This document shows, piece after piece, positions 26,692-36,815 of a DNA stretch of 64,000 nucleotides; within the stretch, counting starts at the first letter, position 1, and every line of letters starts with the position of its first letter. The DNA comes from Ktedonobacteria bacterium. Its GTDB lineage: Bacteria > Chloroflexota > Ktedonobacteria > Ktedonobacterales > JACDGC01. The translations under genes and the position numbers were made by a program. The stretch spans positions 1-64,000 of the forward strand of contig DAIDGU010000045.1 of assembly GCA_027459785.1 (NCBI GenBank), written 5' to 3'. Below the pieces are notes generated by a model that saw nothing but the letters and a program-made list of their open reading frames with translations, made no database searches and was not told the DNA's origin.

Positions 26692-27204
26692 CTAACCATC
26701 CAGCCGGCGGGTGGGTGTGGTGGTGATGTCGCCGGGAGGGTTGCTAGCGGTTGCGTCGCTATCACTGCTCTCCGCGTCTACAGGCACTTCATCCGCCATA
26801 GTTTCGGACGCAGGCGGCAGGGGCGGCGGCGTGGCCGTGGACCGCGCAGGGATGGCGGGCAGGGGGATCGTCATCTCATCTTCGAGGGTGTAATCAAGGT
26901 TATCATCGCGCTCGTCACGCGATGGTGCGTCTGTTTGCTCGTCGTCGAGGATGACGGGAGGCGAGCCAAGCAGTGCCGCTGTCGGCCATTCGGCCACATC
27001 ACCGCCCAGGCGCAGGTCGATGCGCACGATGGTGGGGACAAGCTGCGTCTCGAGATTGGCCACCTCGTCATCGTCGGCAGCGTCATCCGGTACGCTGGGC
27101 AGGGCGGAGGTATGTTCGCTGGCGAACGCCCCGCTGCCCATTCCCTCGGCGCTCTGGCGTGTGATTTGGATGCCCCGTTCGCGGAGCCATTCTTCCGGTG
27201 TCAT
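26692..27204 (-). CDS. Hypothetical acidic, low-complexity protein
   Basis: 170 aa from MTPEEWLRERGIQ, preceded by GGGGGGACG. A short ordered N-terminus is followed by an Asp/Glu/Pro/Ala-rich chain with no cysteines and no membrane segment; the second half is likely disordered. Nothing recognised. It is divergent from the kinase-like gene at 27342. Confidence 0.5.
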   Translation of the reverse strand: MTPEEWLRERGIQITRQSAEGMGSGAFASEHTSALPSVPDDAADDDEVANLETQLVPTIVRIDLRLGGDVAEWPTAALLGSPPVILDDEQTDAPSRDERDDNLDYTLEDEMTIPLPAIPARSTATPPPLPPASETMADEVPVDAESSDSDATASNPPGDITTTPTRRLDG

Positions 27205-27314
27205 CAAGGCGTCCCCCCTCGTGTCCTTTGCTCTATCGTATCATGGCTGCCAAGGTCCGCCAAGCGGTATCCCCCTTGTGGGCGGGGTATCGTGGAAAGA
27301 GACAGCATCATTGG

Positions 27315-27320
27315 TATAAT
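27315..27320 (+). promoter_or_regulatory. Perfect -10 box TATAAT
   Basis: TATAAT lies 21-27 bases before the start codons at 27339/27342. The -35 region (GTGGAA, 17 bases upstream) is poor. A very short leader is implied. Confidence 0.45.
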
Positions 27321-27341
27321 GGAGTACACCGAGCAGGCATG

Positions 27342-28253
27342 ATGATACGCTATGTCATCCTGGGATGCATCGCCCTGGTGGGGATCGGCGGTGCTGTGTT
27401 GCTGGCGCTCCGGCGTTTGTGCGCCGAAAGTCTCCCGGCGGTGCCGGCACCGCTGCCAGGCCGCGCCATGCCCTCGGCGGTGGACGATGTATCACGTCTC
27501 CCAACGCGCCCGCCCGTTGCCCCAGCCCCCAGCGCGGCGGTAAACAGCCCGGCTTGGCTGGCCCAGGCGGCGGAAGAATTACGTTTGCCCCTCAGCCAAT
27601 TGCGCGAGCAGGTCGCCCAGGTCCGCTGCCATGCCGCCGCTGAAGCCGCGCCCGTCCTGGTTTCGCTGGTCGAGCGCCTGGCAGCGCAGGTGGAAGAGGC
27701 ACATGCCATCATGGCGGGCTGGACCGCCCAACCGTCGCCTGTGGCACCCGACGCCGGAGGCCGCATGGTCGATCTGCGCGCCCTGGCGCGCGACTTCGGC
27801 GCGGCGCTGGCCCCCCTCACCGCGCCGCCCGGCGACGTTCCCGCTGGCCCGCCTGTGTGGGTGCGGCTGGCCCCAGCCACGCTGGAAGAGGCGCTGGCGG
27901 TGCTGCTGCATAATGCCTGGGAGGCCACGCCGACGGGGTTAGTGGAGGTGGTCGTGCGCGTCATCGCCCACACAGGTGATCGGCACATCGCCCTGACCAT
28001 CGCCGACCGCCGCGCCGCGCCCCTAGCCAACGTATGGGACGCCCTGGAACTGGATTTCGTGCGCATCCTGCTGGAAGAATACGCTGGCACGCTGGAAGTC
28101 GCGCCGCGAGGCGGCGGGGGCAGGCTTACGACGATCTGGCTGCCGGCAACCTGGCTCGCCGACACCTGGGCCGACACGGCAAAGCGACCAGCGGTTGCTA
28201 CGGGACATCATATACAACAATATGCTCGCCAGGCCACGCCAGCCGGCGGGTGA
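27342..28253 (+). CDS. Membrane-anchored, degenerate histidine-kinase-like protein
   Basis: About 303 aa; ATG codons at 27339 and 27342 are both possible. One N-terminal membrane helix (YVILGCIALVGIGGAVLLAL) and a proline-rich linker lead to a helical region (LAQAAEELRLPLSQLREQVAQ) in the place of a HisKA domain but without the H-E/D-x-R box. The C-terminal half resembles a HATPase: LHNAWEATPTGLVEVVV matches the N-box, followed by a Gly-rich loop. The usual DxGxG G1 box is absent (IADRRAAPLAN). It is probably a kinase relative that has lost its phospho-acceptor. Its role is unknown. Confidence 0.6.
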   Translation: MIRYVILGCIALVGIGGAVLLALRRLCAESLPAVPAPLPGRAMPSAVDDVSRLPTRPPVAPAPSAAVNSPAWLAQAAEELRLPLSQLREQVAQVRCHAAAEAAPVLVSLVERLAAQVEEAHAIMAGWTAQPSPVAPDAGGRMVDLRALARDFGAALAPLTAPPGDVPAGPPVWVRLAPATLEEALAVLLHNAWEATPTGLVEVVVRVIAHTGDRHIALTIADRRAAPLANVWDALELDFVRILLEEYAGTLEVAPRGGGGRLTTIWLPATWLADTWADTAKRPAVATGHHIQQYARQATPAGG

Positions 28254-28337
28254 TGGCGATTGGCCAAAAAATCGGGTAGCCAGCGGATCAGGGCGACGGG
28301 CGGTATGGATTGAAACCAAGCATTGATACTCCCCTGG

Positions 28338-29642
28338 CTAAAGCCGAGGGGATTCTTCCCACCCAGCACGCCCATCGTTGACCGAAAGGAGTACCAGATG
28401 TGGATTCTGGCTTACGCCAGCAACATGCCGTTTGTCAGAACGGACTACGCTTGCCCGGCGAACCGGGTGACGATACTTGATCGCTTTGCACGGCACCATC
28501 TGGGCCAGTTTGCCCGTGGTGCGCTTGCTGAGGATATTGGTGCTGCCCACGGTATCCCGATGGCCGACAAACCCACACTCTGAGCAGCGATAGTGCCTGC
28601 CCTTGGGTTTGTTGTGATGGCCACAGATGGGGCAGGTTTTGCTGGTATAGGCTTCATTGATCAGTTCTGTGGTGATGCCCACGGCGGCGGCTTTGTAGGT
28701 GACATACTGCCGCAACTGCCCATGCGGCCAATGGCTGATCTTCTGCCGGTTTTCGCGGTTCAGGCGCTTGTTGGTTTTGGTCTTATCCGCGACATCCCGC
28801 ACATCCCCCAGGACGATCGTTCCCGCCTGCATCGCCTGGGCTTCCTGCACAACCGCCCGACTGACTTTGTGCAGCATATCGCGCTGCCGGGTGTCCGTCT
28901 GGGCTTGCAAGCGTTTCCGGCTGGCGACCAACTTCTTCCAGCGGCGCGATCCTGGTTTACAGCGGGCGATCATCTCTTGCAGATCAGCGGTTTTCTTGTT
29001 GCGATGCTGGGCATTCGCGCGTAACGCCCGGCAACTGATGATGGTGGCCTTCTCCCCATTGGTGCAGGCCGCCGGATGAATCTCCCCCAGATCCACCGCC
29101 ATGACGCCGGTGTGCGGTGTTGGCTGGGGGATGAGCCCATCGTCGAGCGTGATGTGCCAGCAGGAGCGTTTGGTGGCATGGGAATAGACCAATTGCACTT
29201 GGCGAAAGGCGGTGGCTGGCAACATCGCCAGATGGGCAGGCAAGGCAACCCAGATGGGGTCATGCCCGCGCGCCAGGGACAGGCGCATCCGCCCCTCCAC
29301 CACCGTGATGCCCGTGTTTTTCCAGGTGGTGGTGTGATAGAACTTGCGTTTGTAGGGATAGCGGGCCAGCGGATTACTCGGTTTCAGGGCTTTGGCGGTC
29401 TTGCACGCTTCATAGAAGTCTTGCTGTGCGGCTTGATAGCTATGGGCATGCAGGAAGGATGGGCCACAGAACGCTTTCAGCACGCGGTCATGGTACAAGG
29501 GATTGAGCCAGAGATGTGCGGCCTTGCGGAAGGTGCGGTAGTGCTGCACCAGCGTAGCGGTGTAGACGCGCCCGCTCTCCCGGTTCAAGGCGCGTGTCTG
29601 ATCGGCAGGCAGGGTGCATGCGATGATCTGCACACGGATCAT
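28338..29642 (-). CDS. tnpB: TnpB, RNA-guided nuclease of IS200/IS605
   Basis: 434 aa. The RuvC-I motif is MAVDLGEIHPAA. The RuvC-II segment is TIVLGDVRDVADK, with Gly where most TnpBs have the catalytic Glu. A zinc ribbon, CPICG...CSECG, and RuvC-III, GHRDTVGSTNIL, follow. The GDVRD type forms a recognisable subgroup; the conserved Glu shortly before the zinc ribbon (LINEAYTSKTC) could take over, as in TnpBs with rearranged active sites. In the family it cuts DNA guided by an RNA derived from the element's right end, which would overlap the 3' end of this gene. The start overlaps the tnpA stop (ATGA). Confidence 0.92.
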   Translation of the reverse strand: MIRVQIIACTLPADQTRALNRESGRVYTATLVQHYRTFRKAAHLWLNPLYHDRVLKAFCGPSFLHAHSYQAAQQDFYEACKTAKALKPSNPLARYPYKRKFYHTTTWKNTGITVVEGRMRLSLARGHDPIWVALPAHLAMLPATAFRQVQLVYSHATKRSCWHITLDDGLIPQPTPHTGVMAVDLGEIHPAACTNGEKATIISCRALRANAQHRNKKTADLQEMIARCKPGSRRWKKLVASRKRLQAQTDTRQRDMLHKVSRAVVQEAQAMQAGTIVLGDVRDVADKTKTNKRLNRENRQKISHWPHGQLRQYVTYKAAAVGITTELINEAYTSKTCPICGHHNKPKGRHYRCSECGFVGHRDTVGSTNILSKRTTGKLAQMVPCKAIKYRHPVRRASVVRSDKRHVAGVSQNPHLVLLSVNDGRAGWEESPRL

Positions 29643-30028
29643 ACGGTCGCCTGCCTTTCGATATACTTTTGGATAATCTCACTACTAACATTGCCCGCTG
29701 TAGACAGGAAATACGAGCGCGTCCACAAAGAAGGGAGTTTCAGCAGATGAGGAAACTCTTTGCGCAGATGATGCGAACTGCGGCCCTTGATGAGCCGTGG
29801 GATGTCGCTGGGCAACGTCTGAGGATTCGCCCGCACGAACAGATGCACGTGATCGGGCTGGATCGCCAGTTCTCGGATATCCCAGCCGTGTTCCGCTGCC
29901 ACCTCATGCACGATGGCCTTCAGGCGTTGTGCCACTGGCCCTACCAAGACCTTGCGGCGGCGCTTGGGACACCAGATGATATGGTAGACCACCAGATGCA
30001 CGCAATGTGGCTCATGGTTGTAGTCCAT
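29639..30028 (-). CDS. tnpA: TnpA, Y1 HUH transposase of IS200/IS605
   Basis: 129 aa, typical for the family. The HUH motif is in QPDHVHLFV and the nucleophile Tyr in SEIIQKYIERQ near the C-terminus. VYHIIWCPKRRRKVL is the usual N-terminal strand. It cuts and rejoins single-stranded element ends at their hairpins. Both catalytic motifs are intact, so the element may be active. Confidence 0.95.
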   Translation of the reverse strand: MDYNHEPHCVHLVVYHIIWCPKRRRKVLVGPVAQRLKAIVHEVAAEHGWDIRELAIQPDHVHLFVRANPQTLPSDIPRLIKGRSSHHLRKEFPHLLKLPSLWTRSYFLSTAGNVSSEIIQKYIERQATV

Positions 30029-30162
30029 GTAGACAAGGTATCACAGAACAACAATGCTTGTCAAGCACCAGGTACGGTGTCGCTCCGCGACGGCGCTTTC
30101 ATCCCCCGCTTGAAAGACGGGGGCTTTCCGCGCCCTTCCAGGTGTAACGTTGGTCTGTTGAC

Positions 30163-30211
30163 AACCCGCGACGGCGGATTTCGTCGCGTAGCGTTCAGGC
30201 GCGGTTTCAAC
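30163..30211. repeat. 49-bp dispersed repeat, copy 1
   Basis: Begins AACCCGCGACGGCGG and ends GGCGCGGTTTCAAC. The reverse complement occurs at 41901-41949 with 47 of 49 bases identical. It lies just outside the left hairpin of the insertion sequence, in a non-coding gap (30124-30250). Confidence 0.8.
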
Positions 30212-30250
30212 TGCTGGTTCCTTACGCCGCCCATCCTACGGTAAAATCAG

Positions 30251-30460
30251 CTAGAGCGCGGAGGGATCGTCGGGGAATTCGGACTCGAACTGGTCGACGG
30301 GGATGGGTGGCATATGGGGTGCGTCGAGCGCCCGCTGGTGAGTCTGGCACCATAGGGAGTGCTGGCCGTCAAGGTCGCTGCGCGTCTCGATCTGGCAATT
30401 GCACGAGTTCATGCCGCTTAGGGCGTCTTGCGGCTGGCCGCAACAGAGGCATCGTTCCAT
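30251..30460 (-). CDS. Small cysteine-rich (zinc-ribbon-like) protein
   Basis: 69 aa from MERCLCCGQPQ, with AAAGGAG upstream. CLCCG and later CNCQ...WCQTH give enough Cys/His ligands for one zinc site. The tail is acidic with PPIPVDQFESEFPDDP. Function unknown. Confidence 0.55.
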   Translation of the reverse strand: MERCLCCGQPQDALSGMNSCNCQIETRSDLDGQHSLWCQTHQRALDAPHMPPIPVDQFESEFPDDPSAL

Positions 30461-30590
30461 CGCTGGGTGGCTCCTTTCGTGGGTGAGCACTATGCTCACG
30501 CGCACGAGCGGCATGCAAGGGCGATGCCAGACACAGGACGGTGCGGTATTATCCCAGAACGCTGGCATGCCTAACCGACGATCAGGCGCG

Positions 30591-31295
30591 CTAGCCGCCG
30601 CACTTCAGCGCCTTCGCGGGAATGGGCGCGAAGCTCGCCAGCACATGCAACATCAACTGCTGGTTCGCCTGGGCATAGCCTGGTGGCGCGGGCGTCGGTG
30701 TTGGCGGGGGGGCAGTCAGGGCCGGCCCACCCGAATTCACGATAAGTGCGCCGTCAAAGATGACATCGATCTGGTAATGCGCGCTATATGTATCCAGCAG
30801 CCAAACATCCTGCCCACCCAGGCGGTCTGCCGGCAGGCCAGCCAGCTTGGTATTCGGCGTGAAGCCAGCGCCGCACTGCCACTGGCGCATAAAGGCATTG
30901 AGCAGCGGGTTTTCCGTGATGTCCAGGCCATCGCCGCTATGGGCGCGATCACTGGCTGGTGGCATGAAGTGCAGGGTATAGATCGGGAAGGATGCTGAAC
31001 CAGTGCGGTTGCCCTCATTGCCACCCCCCGTGGTCGTCGTCAGCCGCCAGCCTTTGGGTAGCACGACGGTGAAGAGGCCATGCGGGTCGCGGTAACGGAC
31101 GCCGTGGGGAATGCCAGCGAGGCCAGGGACGGCAGTAGGCGGCGCGACGGCGGCGACGGTGGCCGCGCCGCCCGCGCGCCCGGCCAGTACGGCGGCGAAG
31201 ACGAGTACGATCAGCCCGACGTAAAAGATGCCGATCACGGCTCGCAGTTGGCCCGCGCCGGAAGGTTCCGGCGCACGCGGCGAACGCTCAACCAT
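30591..31295 (-). CDS. Membrane-anchored extracytoplasmic protein, unknown
   Basis: 234 aa from MVERSPRAPEP, where the upstream GGAG is better placed than for the ATG two codons earlier. One N-terminal membrane helix (AVIGIFYVGLIVLVFAAVLAG) is followed by a domain with YRDPHGLFTVVLPKGW, a pattern seen in PsbP-like/surface lipoprotein domains. A Pro/Thr-rich segment precedes the C-terminus. It lies 63 bases downstream of the giant cyclase gene on the same strand. Confidence 0.7.
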   Translation of the reverse strand: MVERSPRAPEPSGAGQLRAVIGIFYVGLIVLVFAAVLAGRAGGAATVAAVAPPTAVPGLAGIPHGVRYRDPHGLFTVVLPKGWRLTTTTGGGNEGNRTGSASFPIYTLHFMPPASDRAHSGDGLDITENPLLNAFMRQWQCGAGFTPNTKLAGLPADRLGGQDVWLLDTYSAHYQIDVIFDGALIVNSGGPALTAPPPTPTPAPPGYAQANQQLMLHVLASFAPIPAKALKCGG

Positions 31296-31358
31296 ACACA
31301 TGCTCCATCTGCGATTTTCGACGATGCTACCAGAGATGTCAAATCGGCGGGCGATACG

Positions 31359-34300
31359 TTACGGCAGGCGGATCTCGCCGCCGGCGAGGGCATTTTTGGC
31401 ACGCGCGATGTCGCGCACCGCGCCCACCTGCTCAAAAAGACGTAGCGCATGGGTTAATTGTTCCGTCACCTCCGCTGGATCGTCGCCCTGGCGGCGCAGC
31501 AATTCGGCGCGCACATAGCGCGTGCGTGCTTCCTCCCACAGCGTCCCCAGGTCGCTGTAGCGCGCCAGCGCGTCATCCAGGTCGCGTGCCGCCTCGGCAA
31601 AGCGTGCGTCGGCCAGCGCCACCAGGCCGCGCGCCCGCAGCGCCTGGGCCAGCGGCTTGCGCGCGCCGGACCGCTCGCCCACGTTCACCGCCCGCGCGCC
31701 AAAGGCGTCGGTCAGGTCGTGCCGCCCCAGCCGCGCGCCCAACTCCGCCAATTCCGCCAGCACAGCGGGATAACTATGCCGCCCCGCACCGATATCCAGC
31801 GCGCCGCGCAGGATCTGTTCTGCCTCCGCGAGGTTGCCGCGCACGATCTGCACCCGCGCCCGGAAGAGCGGCACATATTGCGATTCGCTGACGAGCGGCG
31901 GCAACTCGTCCAATTGCTGGCTGACGGTGTCGGCGCGGTCCACGCGCCCGGAGCGCAGCAGCGCCACGGCGTAGGCCAGCACGCCCCAGCGATAGTGGTT
32001 CTGCGTGATCAGCGGCGTGCGCGCCGCTACCTGCATGAACTGCTCACCGTCGTTGATGGCGCTCGTCCAGTGGTCCCACTCGTAATAGGCCGCCACCAGC
32101 CGTTGCAGCGCCTGGGCGCGCAAGATGTCGCTCTCAAGCTCCTCCGCCTGGGCCAGACCATAGCGCGCGTGTTCCACCGCCTGCCCATATTCGCCGACCA
32201 TCTGGTGCGCCACGCTAACTTCATTATGGATGTCCACGATCTCGTTGCGGTCGTCGATGCGCGTCGCCCAGAACAGCCGGCGCGTCTGGCTGGCCAGGAA
32301 GCCGCGCAGATCCGTTACGGTCGCCTGCAAATTGCCCAGCGCATCCAGCGCCTCGGAGGCGGCGCGCGCCGCCTCGGCGCGTTCCGCGATGGTGACGGCT
32401 TCCTCCGCGCTGTGTAGCGCGTCGCGGATCTGCTCCTGCCCGCGCCCCTGGGGCCACGACCACCAGAAGAATGATTTCGCCGTCAGCAGTGCCGCGTAAT
32501 CCAACGAATCGGTATCGTCGGCCTCTTCCGCCAGGCGTAGCCCCGCCCGCAGATAGCCGCGCAACTCTTCCGGAGCGGGATGGATGCGGAACCAGCTCGC
32601 GTAGCGCGCCGGCAACGTCACCAGTCGGCGATAGAGCCGCATGCCATTCGTGCGATCCTCTGCTGCTGTCCAGTCCCGCGTCGGCACCGTCTGCCAGATC
32701 TGGAGGGCCGCGCGATAATCGGCGAAAGCACCATCGCCGTCGGTGCGCAGCGCCTTCGCGTCGCCCCGATGGGCATAGAGCGGCACCAGTGTGTCGCGGA
32801 ACTCCGTCTGCGCCGCCTCGCCGTCTTCCAGCAAGAGCGCGATGGCATGGGTATAGGCGCGGATCGCCGCGCCCGTCGCCTGGCGGATCATCGCCTCGTC
32901 GCCAGCCAGTTCTTGATAGCGCACGACCTTGGCGCGCACCGCCCGCCGCCGCTCGGCATCGCGCGCCCGCGCCAGGTTCGCCTGGCGATAATACTCCTCG
33001 TAGTGCCGCGCCAGCAGTTCGGCGTACTCCTCTGCGCGCCCGGCGGCGAAAGCTTCCAGCCACTCAGCGAAATGCTCGTGTTCGTGGGCGCGCCGCGCGC
33101 GCGGCATCGCCTCATACACCACGTCGCGCGTCAGGGGATGCTTGAAGAGGTAGCGTGGCTCATCGGCTTGAAAGGGATCGTCGAGCTGGCTGGGATTGGT
33201 CGCGGGGGTGATCAGATCCTTGGCGATCAGGCTATGCAGCCCTTCGTCCAACTGCTCCCAGGTCAGGTGTTCGGCGATGCCCATCAGGGCGCTGGGCCAG
33301 AACGTGCGCCCGATGACCGACGCATGGCGCAGGATGTCGCGTTCCGCCGGCGTCAGCAGGTCGATGCGCGCGGCCAGCACGCCCTGCACCGTATCGGGGA
33401 TGGCCGGATCGCTGGCTTCGCTGCTCTCGGCCCAGTCTGCCGCCACCTGCCAGCGGTCGCCTGCCTGCACGATCACGCCTCGGTCGATGAGCATGCGCAC
33501 GATCTCTTCGATGAAGAAGGGATTGCCATCCGCGCGCCGCAGGATGCTGCGCCGTAAGCGCGGTGGCAGCGCGTCGCCGTCCAGCAATTCGTCGATGAGC
33601 CGGCTGCTCTCCTCCGGCAAGAGCGGTTCCAACGCCACGGAAACGTACCCGTGCTTGCCGCTGCCCCACGCGGGCCGGCGGTGCAGCAATTCGGGGCGCG
33701 CCGTGCAGAGGAAGAGGATCGGCGCGCCATGCACCCGCGCGGCGACGGCCTCGATCAGATCCAGCAGGGCATCATCGGCCCAGTGAATATCATCGATCAT
33801 GATGATCAGCGGCGCGGTGGCGGCGAGCGCCTCCCAGAAGCCGCGCCAGGCGCGCGTGATGCCGTCTTGCAGTGTGCGCGTATCCGTCGCCAACTGCGTC
33901 TGCCGCTCGACGGTTTCCAGCCCGACGGTGTAGCCCAGATAGAGCGCGATGGTCGCGGGGTCGTCGCGCCGCCCGGCGGCCTGGAGCGCGGCGGCGACAT
34001 GGGTGGCGATCAGCGCGCGCGCCTCGTCCGGCGGGGTGGCCGGCGTGATGCCGCAGAAGTCGCGCAGGATCTCGGCCAGCGGCCAGAACGTGATGCCCTC
34101 GCCATACAGCGCGCAACGCCCGACCTGTGCCTGCGCCGCCAGCGGGGTTTCGTGCGAGGCTCCGGCGATGAACTCGCGGGCCAGGCGTGTCTTGCCGACG
34201 CCCGGCGCACCCAGGATCGTGACGACGCGCGCCCGGCGCTGCTGCACAGCGCGCAGATAGACCGAAGCGATCAGACCCAGTTCCACATCGCGCCCGATGA

Positions 34301-35144
34301 GCGGCGCGCGGGGCTGTTCCAGGCTGCGCGCCCGCGCCAGCGGCACAGGGTTCACGTCACTCATCCGCAGCGCCCGCCAGATGTGGATCGGGCGCGGCTT
34401 GCCCTTGAGTTCGGCGGCGGGTAGCGCCTCGTACTCCACCGTCCCCTGCGTGTCGCGGAAGGTGCGCGGGCCGACAACGACCGTGCCAGGATCAGCCACG
34501 CTTTGCAGCCGCGCCGCCACGTTGACGGGATCGCCGGTGATGAGGAAATCGCGGCCATCCGCCGGCCCCGTCGCGGCCACCACCGCGCCGGTATTGATGC
34601 CGATGCGCAGCACCAACTGCACCGCCAGCGGATCGCCTGCGCGGCGTTCGGCGTTGAAGTGCGCCAGCGCGCGTTGCATGTCTAGCCCCGCCCGCACGGC
34701 GCGCACGGGGTCGTCCTCGTGGATCTGCGGCAGCCCGAACACGCCCATCACCGCGTCGCCGATGAACTTTTCGACGATGCCGCCGTGGCTGTGAACTTGC
34801 TCCGCCATCAGCGCGAAAAAGCGTGCCAGCAACCCGCGCAACTCTTCGGGGTCCAGCGCGTCCGCCAGGGCCGTCGAGTTCGCCAGATCGGCGAAGAGGA
34901 TCGTGACGACGCGCCGCTCTTCGGGATCATCGGCGTGGGTGTCTGCCGGTGGCATGGTCGCCGCCAGCGTGCCGGTGATGGTCAGCCGCTGCCCGCACTG
35001 GTTGCAAAACCGCGCGCCCGCTGGATTGCGCGCACCGCAATTCGCGCAGCGCACGCTTGCCACGCCATCCGCCGCGCCCGCCGCCATGTTGCTCCGCTGT
35101 TCCCGTCGCGCGAACCACCGCATGTGCCGCCATCCTTCCGTCAC
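31359..35144 (-). CDS. Class III adenylate cyclase / AAA ATPase / TPR regulator
   Basis: 1261 aa; MRWFARREQ at 35123 is an alternative start. Domains in order: a zinc ribbon (CANCGARNPAGARFCNQCG, about 33-51); a class III nucleotidyl cyclase (about 75-250) with metal Asp in FADLANSTALAD and EKFIGDAVMGVFG; an AAA/STAND ATPase (about 275-560) with GAPGVGKTRL and IIMIDDIHWADDALLDLIE; then about 650 residues of TPR-like helices. The Lys in EKFIGD suggests ATP as substrate. The likely role is a large signal-integrating regulator that makes cAMP; no effector is encoded nearby. This fusion is common in Chloroflexota and Actinobacteria. Confidence 0.9.
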   Translation of the reverse strand: MTEGWRHMRWFARREQRSNMAAGAADGVASVRCANCGARNPAGARFCNQCGQRLTITGTLAATMPPADTHADDPEERRVVTILFADLANSTALADALDPEELRGLLARFFALMAEQVHSHGGIVEKFIGDAVMGVFGLPQIHEDDPVRAVRAGLDMQRALAHFNAERRAGDPLAVQLVLRIGINTGAVVAATGPADGRDFLITGDPVNVAARLQSVADPGTVVVGPRTFRDTQGTVEYEALPAAELKGKPRPIHIWRALRMSDVNPVPLARARSLEQPRAPLIGRDVELGLIASVYLRAVQQRRARVVTILGAPGVGKTRLAREFIAGASHETPLAAQAQVGRCALYGEGITFWPLAEILRDFCGITPATPPDEARALIATHVAAALQAAGRRDDPATIALYLGYTVGLETVERQTQLATDTRTLQDGITRAWRGFWEALAATAPLIIMIDDIHWADDALLDLIEAVAARVHGAPILFLCTARPELLHRRPAWGSGKHGYVSVALEPLLPEESSRLIDELLDGDALPPRLRRSILRRADGNPFFIEEIVRMLIDRGVIVQAGDRWQVAADWAESSEASDPAIPDTVQGVLAARIDLLTPAERDILRHASVIGRTFWPSALMGIAEHLTWEQLDEGLHSLIAKDLITPATNPSQLDDPFQADEPRYLFKHPLTRDVVYEAMPRARRAHEHEHFAEWLEAFAAGRAEEYAELLARHYEEYYRQANLARARDAERRRAVRAKVVRYQELAGDEAMIRQATGAAIRAYTHAIALLLEDGEAAQTEFRDTLVPLYAHRGDAKALRTDGDGAFADYRAALQIWQTVPTRDWTAAEDRTNGMRLYRRLVTLPARYASWFRIHPAPEELRGYLRAGLRLAEEADDTDSLDYAALLTAKSFFWWSWPQGRGQEQIRDALHSAEEAVTIAERAEAARAASEALDALGNLQATVTDLRGFLASQTRRLFWATRIDDRNEIVDIHNEVSVAHQMVGEYGQAVEHARYGLAQAEELESDILRAQALQRLVAAYYEWDHWTSAINDGEQFMQVAARTPLITQNHYRWGVLAYAVALLRSGRVDRADTVSQQLDELPPLVSESQYVPLFRARVQIVRGNLAEAEQILRGALDIGAGRHSYPAVLAELAELGARLGRHDLTDAFGARAVNVGERSGARKPLAQALRARGLVALADARFAEAARDLDDALARYSDLGTLWEEARTRYVRAELLRRQGDDPAEVTEQLTHALRLFEQVGAVRDIARAKNALAGGEIRLP

Positions 35145-35276
35145 GCCGAGTTTGCCCTTATGTTATAGCACAGGAGGGCCGCCTTGCCTACTGGCAGCAA
35201 TGCCGCCGCATCTGGTATACTTCTGAAAGAGGTCAGTAACATTTTGTAACTAGTAAGACGAAACGGAGGCCGCGCG

Positions 35277-36205
<929 letters not shown>

Positions 36206-36212
<7 letters not shown>

Positions 36213-36634
36213 TCCTGCCCCGCGCGACGTATGCCGCGATGCTCGCCCACGTGCATGCCGGCTACCCCGACGAAGCATGCGGCATCCTGGCTGGCGATGC
36301 GCCGGGCGGCGCGATCACGGCGCACTTTCCGGCGCGCAACGCCGCCGCCGATGTCGGCGATGATCCCGCCACCTTCTCGATCATCGCCGGTCCCGATCTG
36401 CTCACGATCATCAATACGGTCGATGACCACGACTGGGTCGTCTTCGCCTACTACCACTCGCACCCGCGCACGCCGGCCTATCCCTCGCCGCGCGACATCC
36501 ATTACGCCGGCAACTGGCCAGGGACGTACTACCTGATCTTTTCGCTCGCCGACCCCGCCCAGCCGGTCCTGCGCGCCTTCCTGGTGGAGGATGGTGCGGT
36601 GATCGAGGACGAGATCACGATCATCGGCGTATGA
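36206..36634 (+). CDS. JAMM/Mec-type metalloprotease
   Basis: 142 aa; the ATG overlaps the end of cysM and follows GGAGG. The JAMM zinc-protease signature is complete: Glu in DEACGILAG, then HSHP, and Ser/Asp in YPSPRD. It is expected to cut the C-terminal cysteine from the CysO-cysteine adduct made by CysM. Its coupling to cysM strongly supports this over a role in protein deubiquitination-like processing. Confidence 0.9.
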
Positions 36635-36670
36635 TTGATAGGGTTCAGCTTGTGTATCATACGCTTTGCG

Positions 36671-36713
36671 GGTGATCAGTATGGATATCGGAGGACAGAC
36701 ATTCCTGTCTGTC
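36671..36713. repeat. Single GACAGACA palindrome with its extended flank
   Basis: The 20-bp palindrome is at 36694-36713, read here as GACAGACATTCCTGTCTGTC. It is preceded by TGATCAGTATGGATATCGGA, a flank shared with the degenerate copy at 46334-46376. It lies in the gap 36635-36815, in which I see nothing else. Confidence 0.85.
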
Positions 36714-36815
36714 CGGCCCCAATGATCACCGTCTTGACCCGCAAGGGGTATAACCCATTGATGTGCGGAGTAGCTAGGGCTATGTTTCCCTGGCAACAGA
36801 TCAACGTTTTACCTA

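Larger units (their letters stand above)
28331..30123 (-). mobile_element. IS200/IS605-family insertion sequence, apparently complete
   Basis: The element contains tnpA and tnpB overlapping by four bases. Subterminal hairpins bound it. At the right end (downstream of tnpB), CCCCTGGCT / AGCCGAGGGG lies at 28331-28351; the tnpB stop codon falls within it. At the left end, CCCCCG / CGGGGG arms lie at 30103-30123. Such hairpins are what the Y1 transposase recognises in single-stranded DNA. There are no inverted termini or target duplication, as expected. Exact cleavage sites were not determined. Confidence 0.85.

Noticed and set aside
28307-28316. CRISPR-repeat-like GGATTGAAAC
   Set aside because: The motif ends many CRISPR repeats, but it occurs once here with no second copy at a regular distance.
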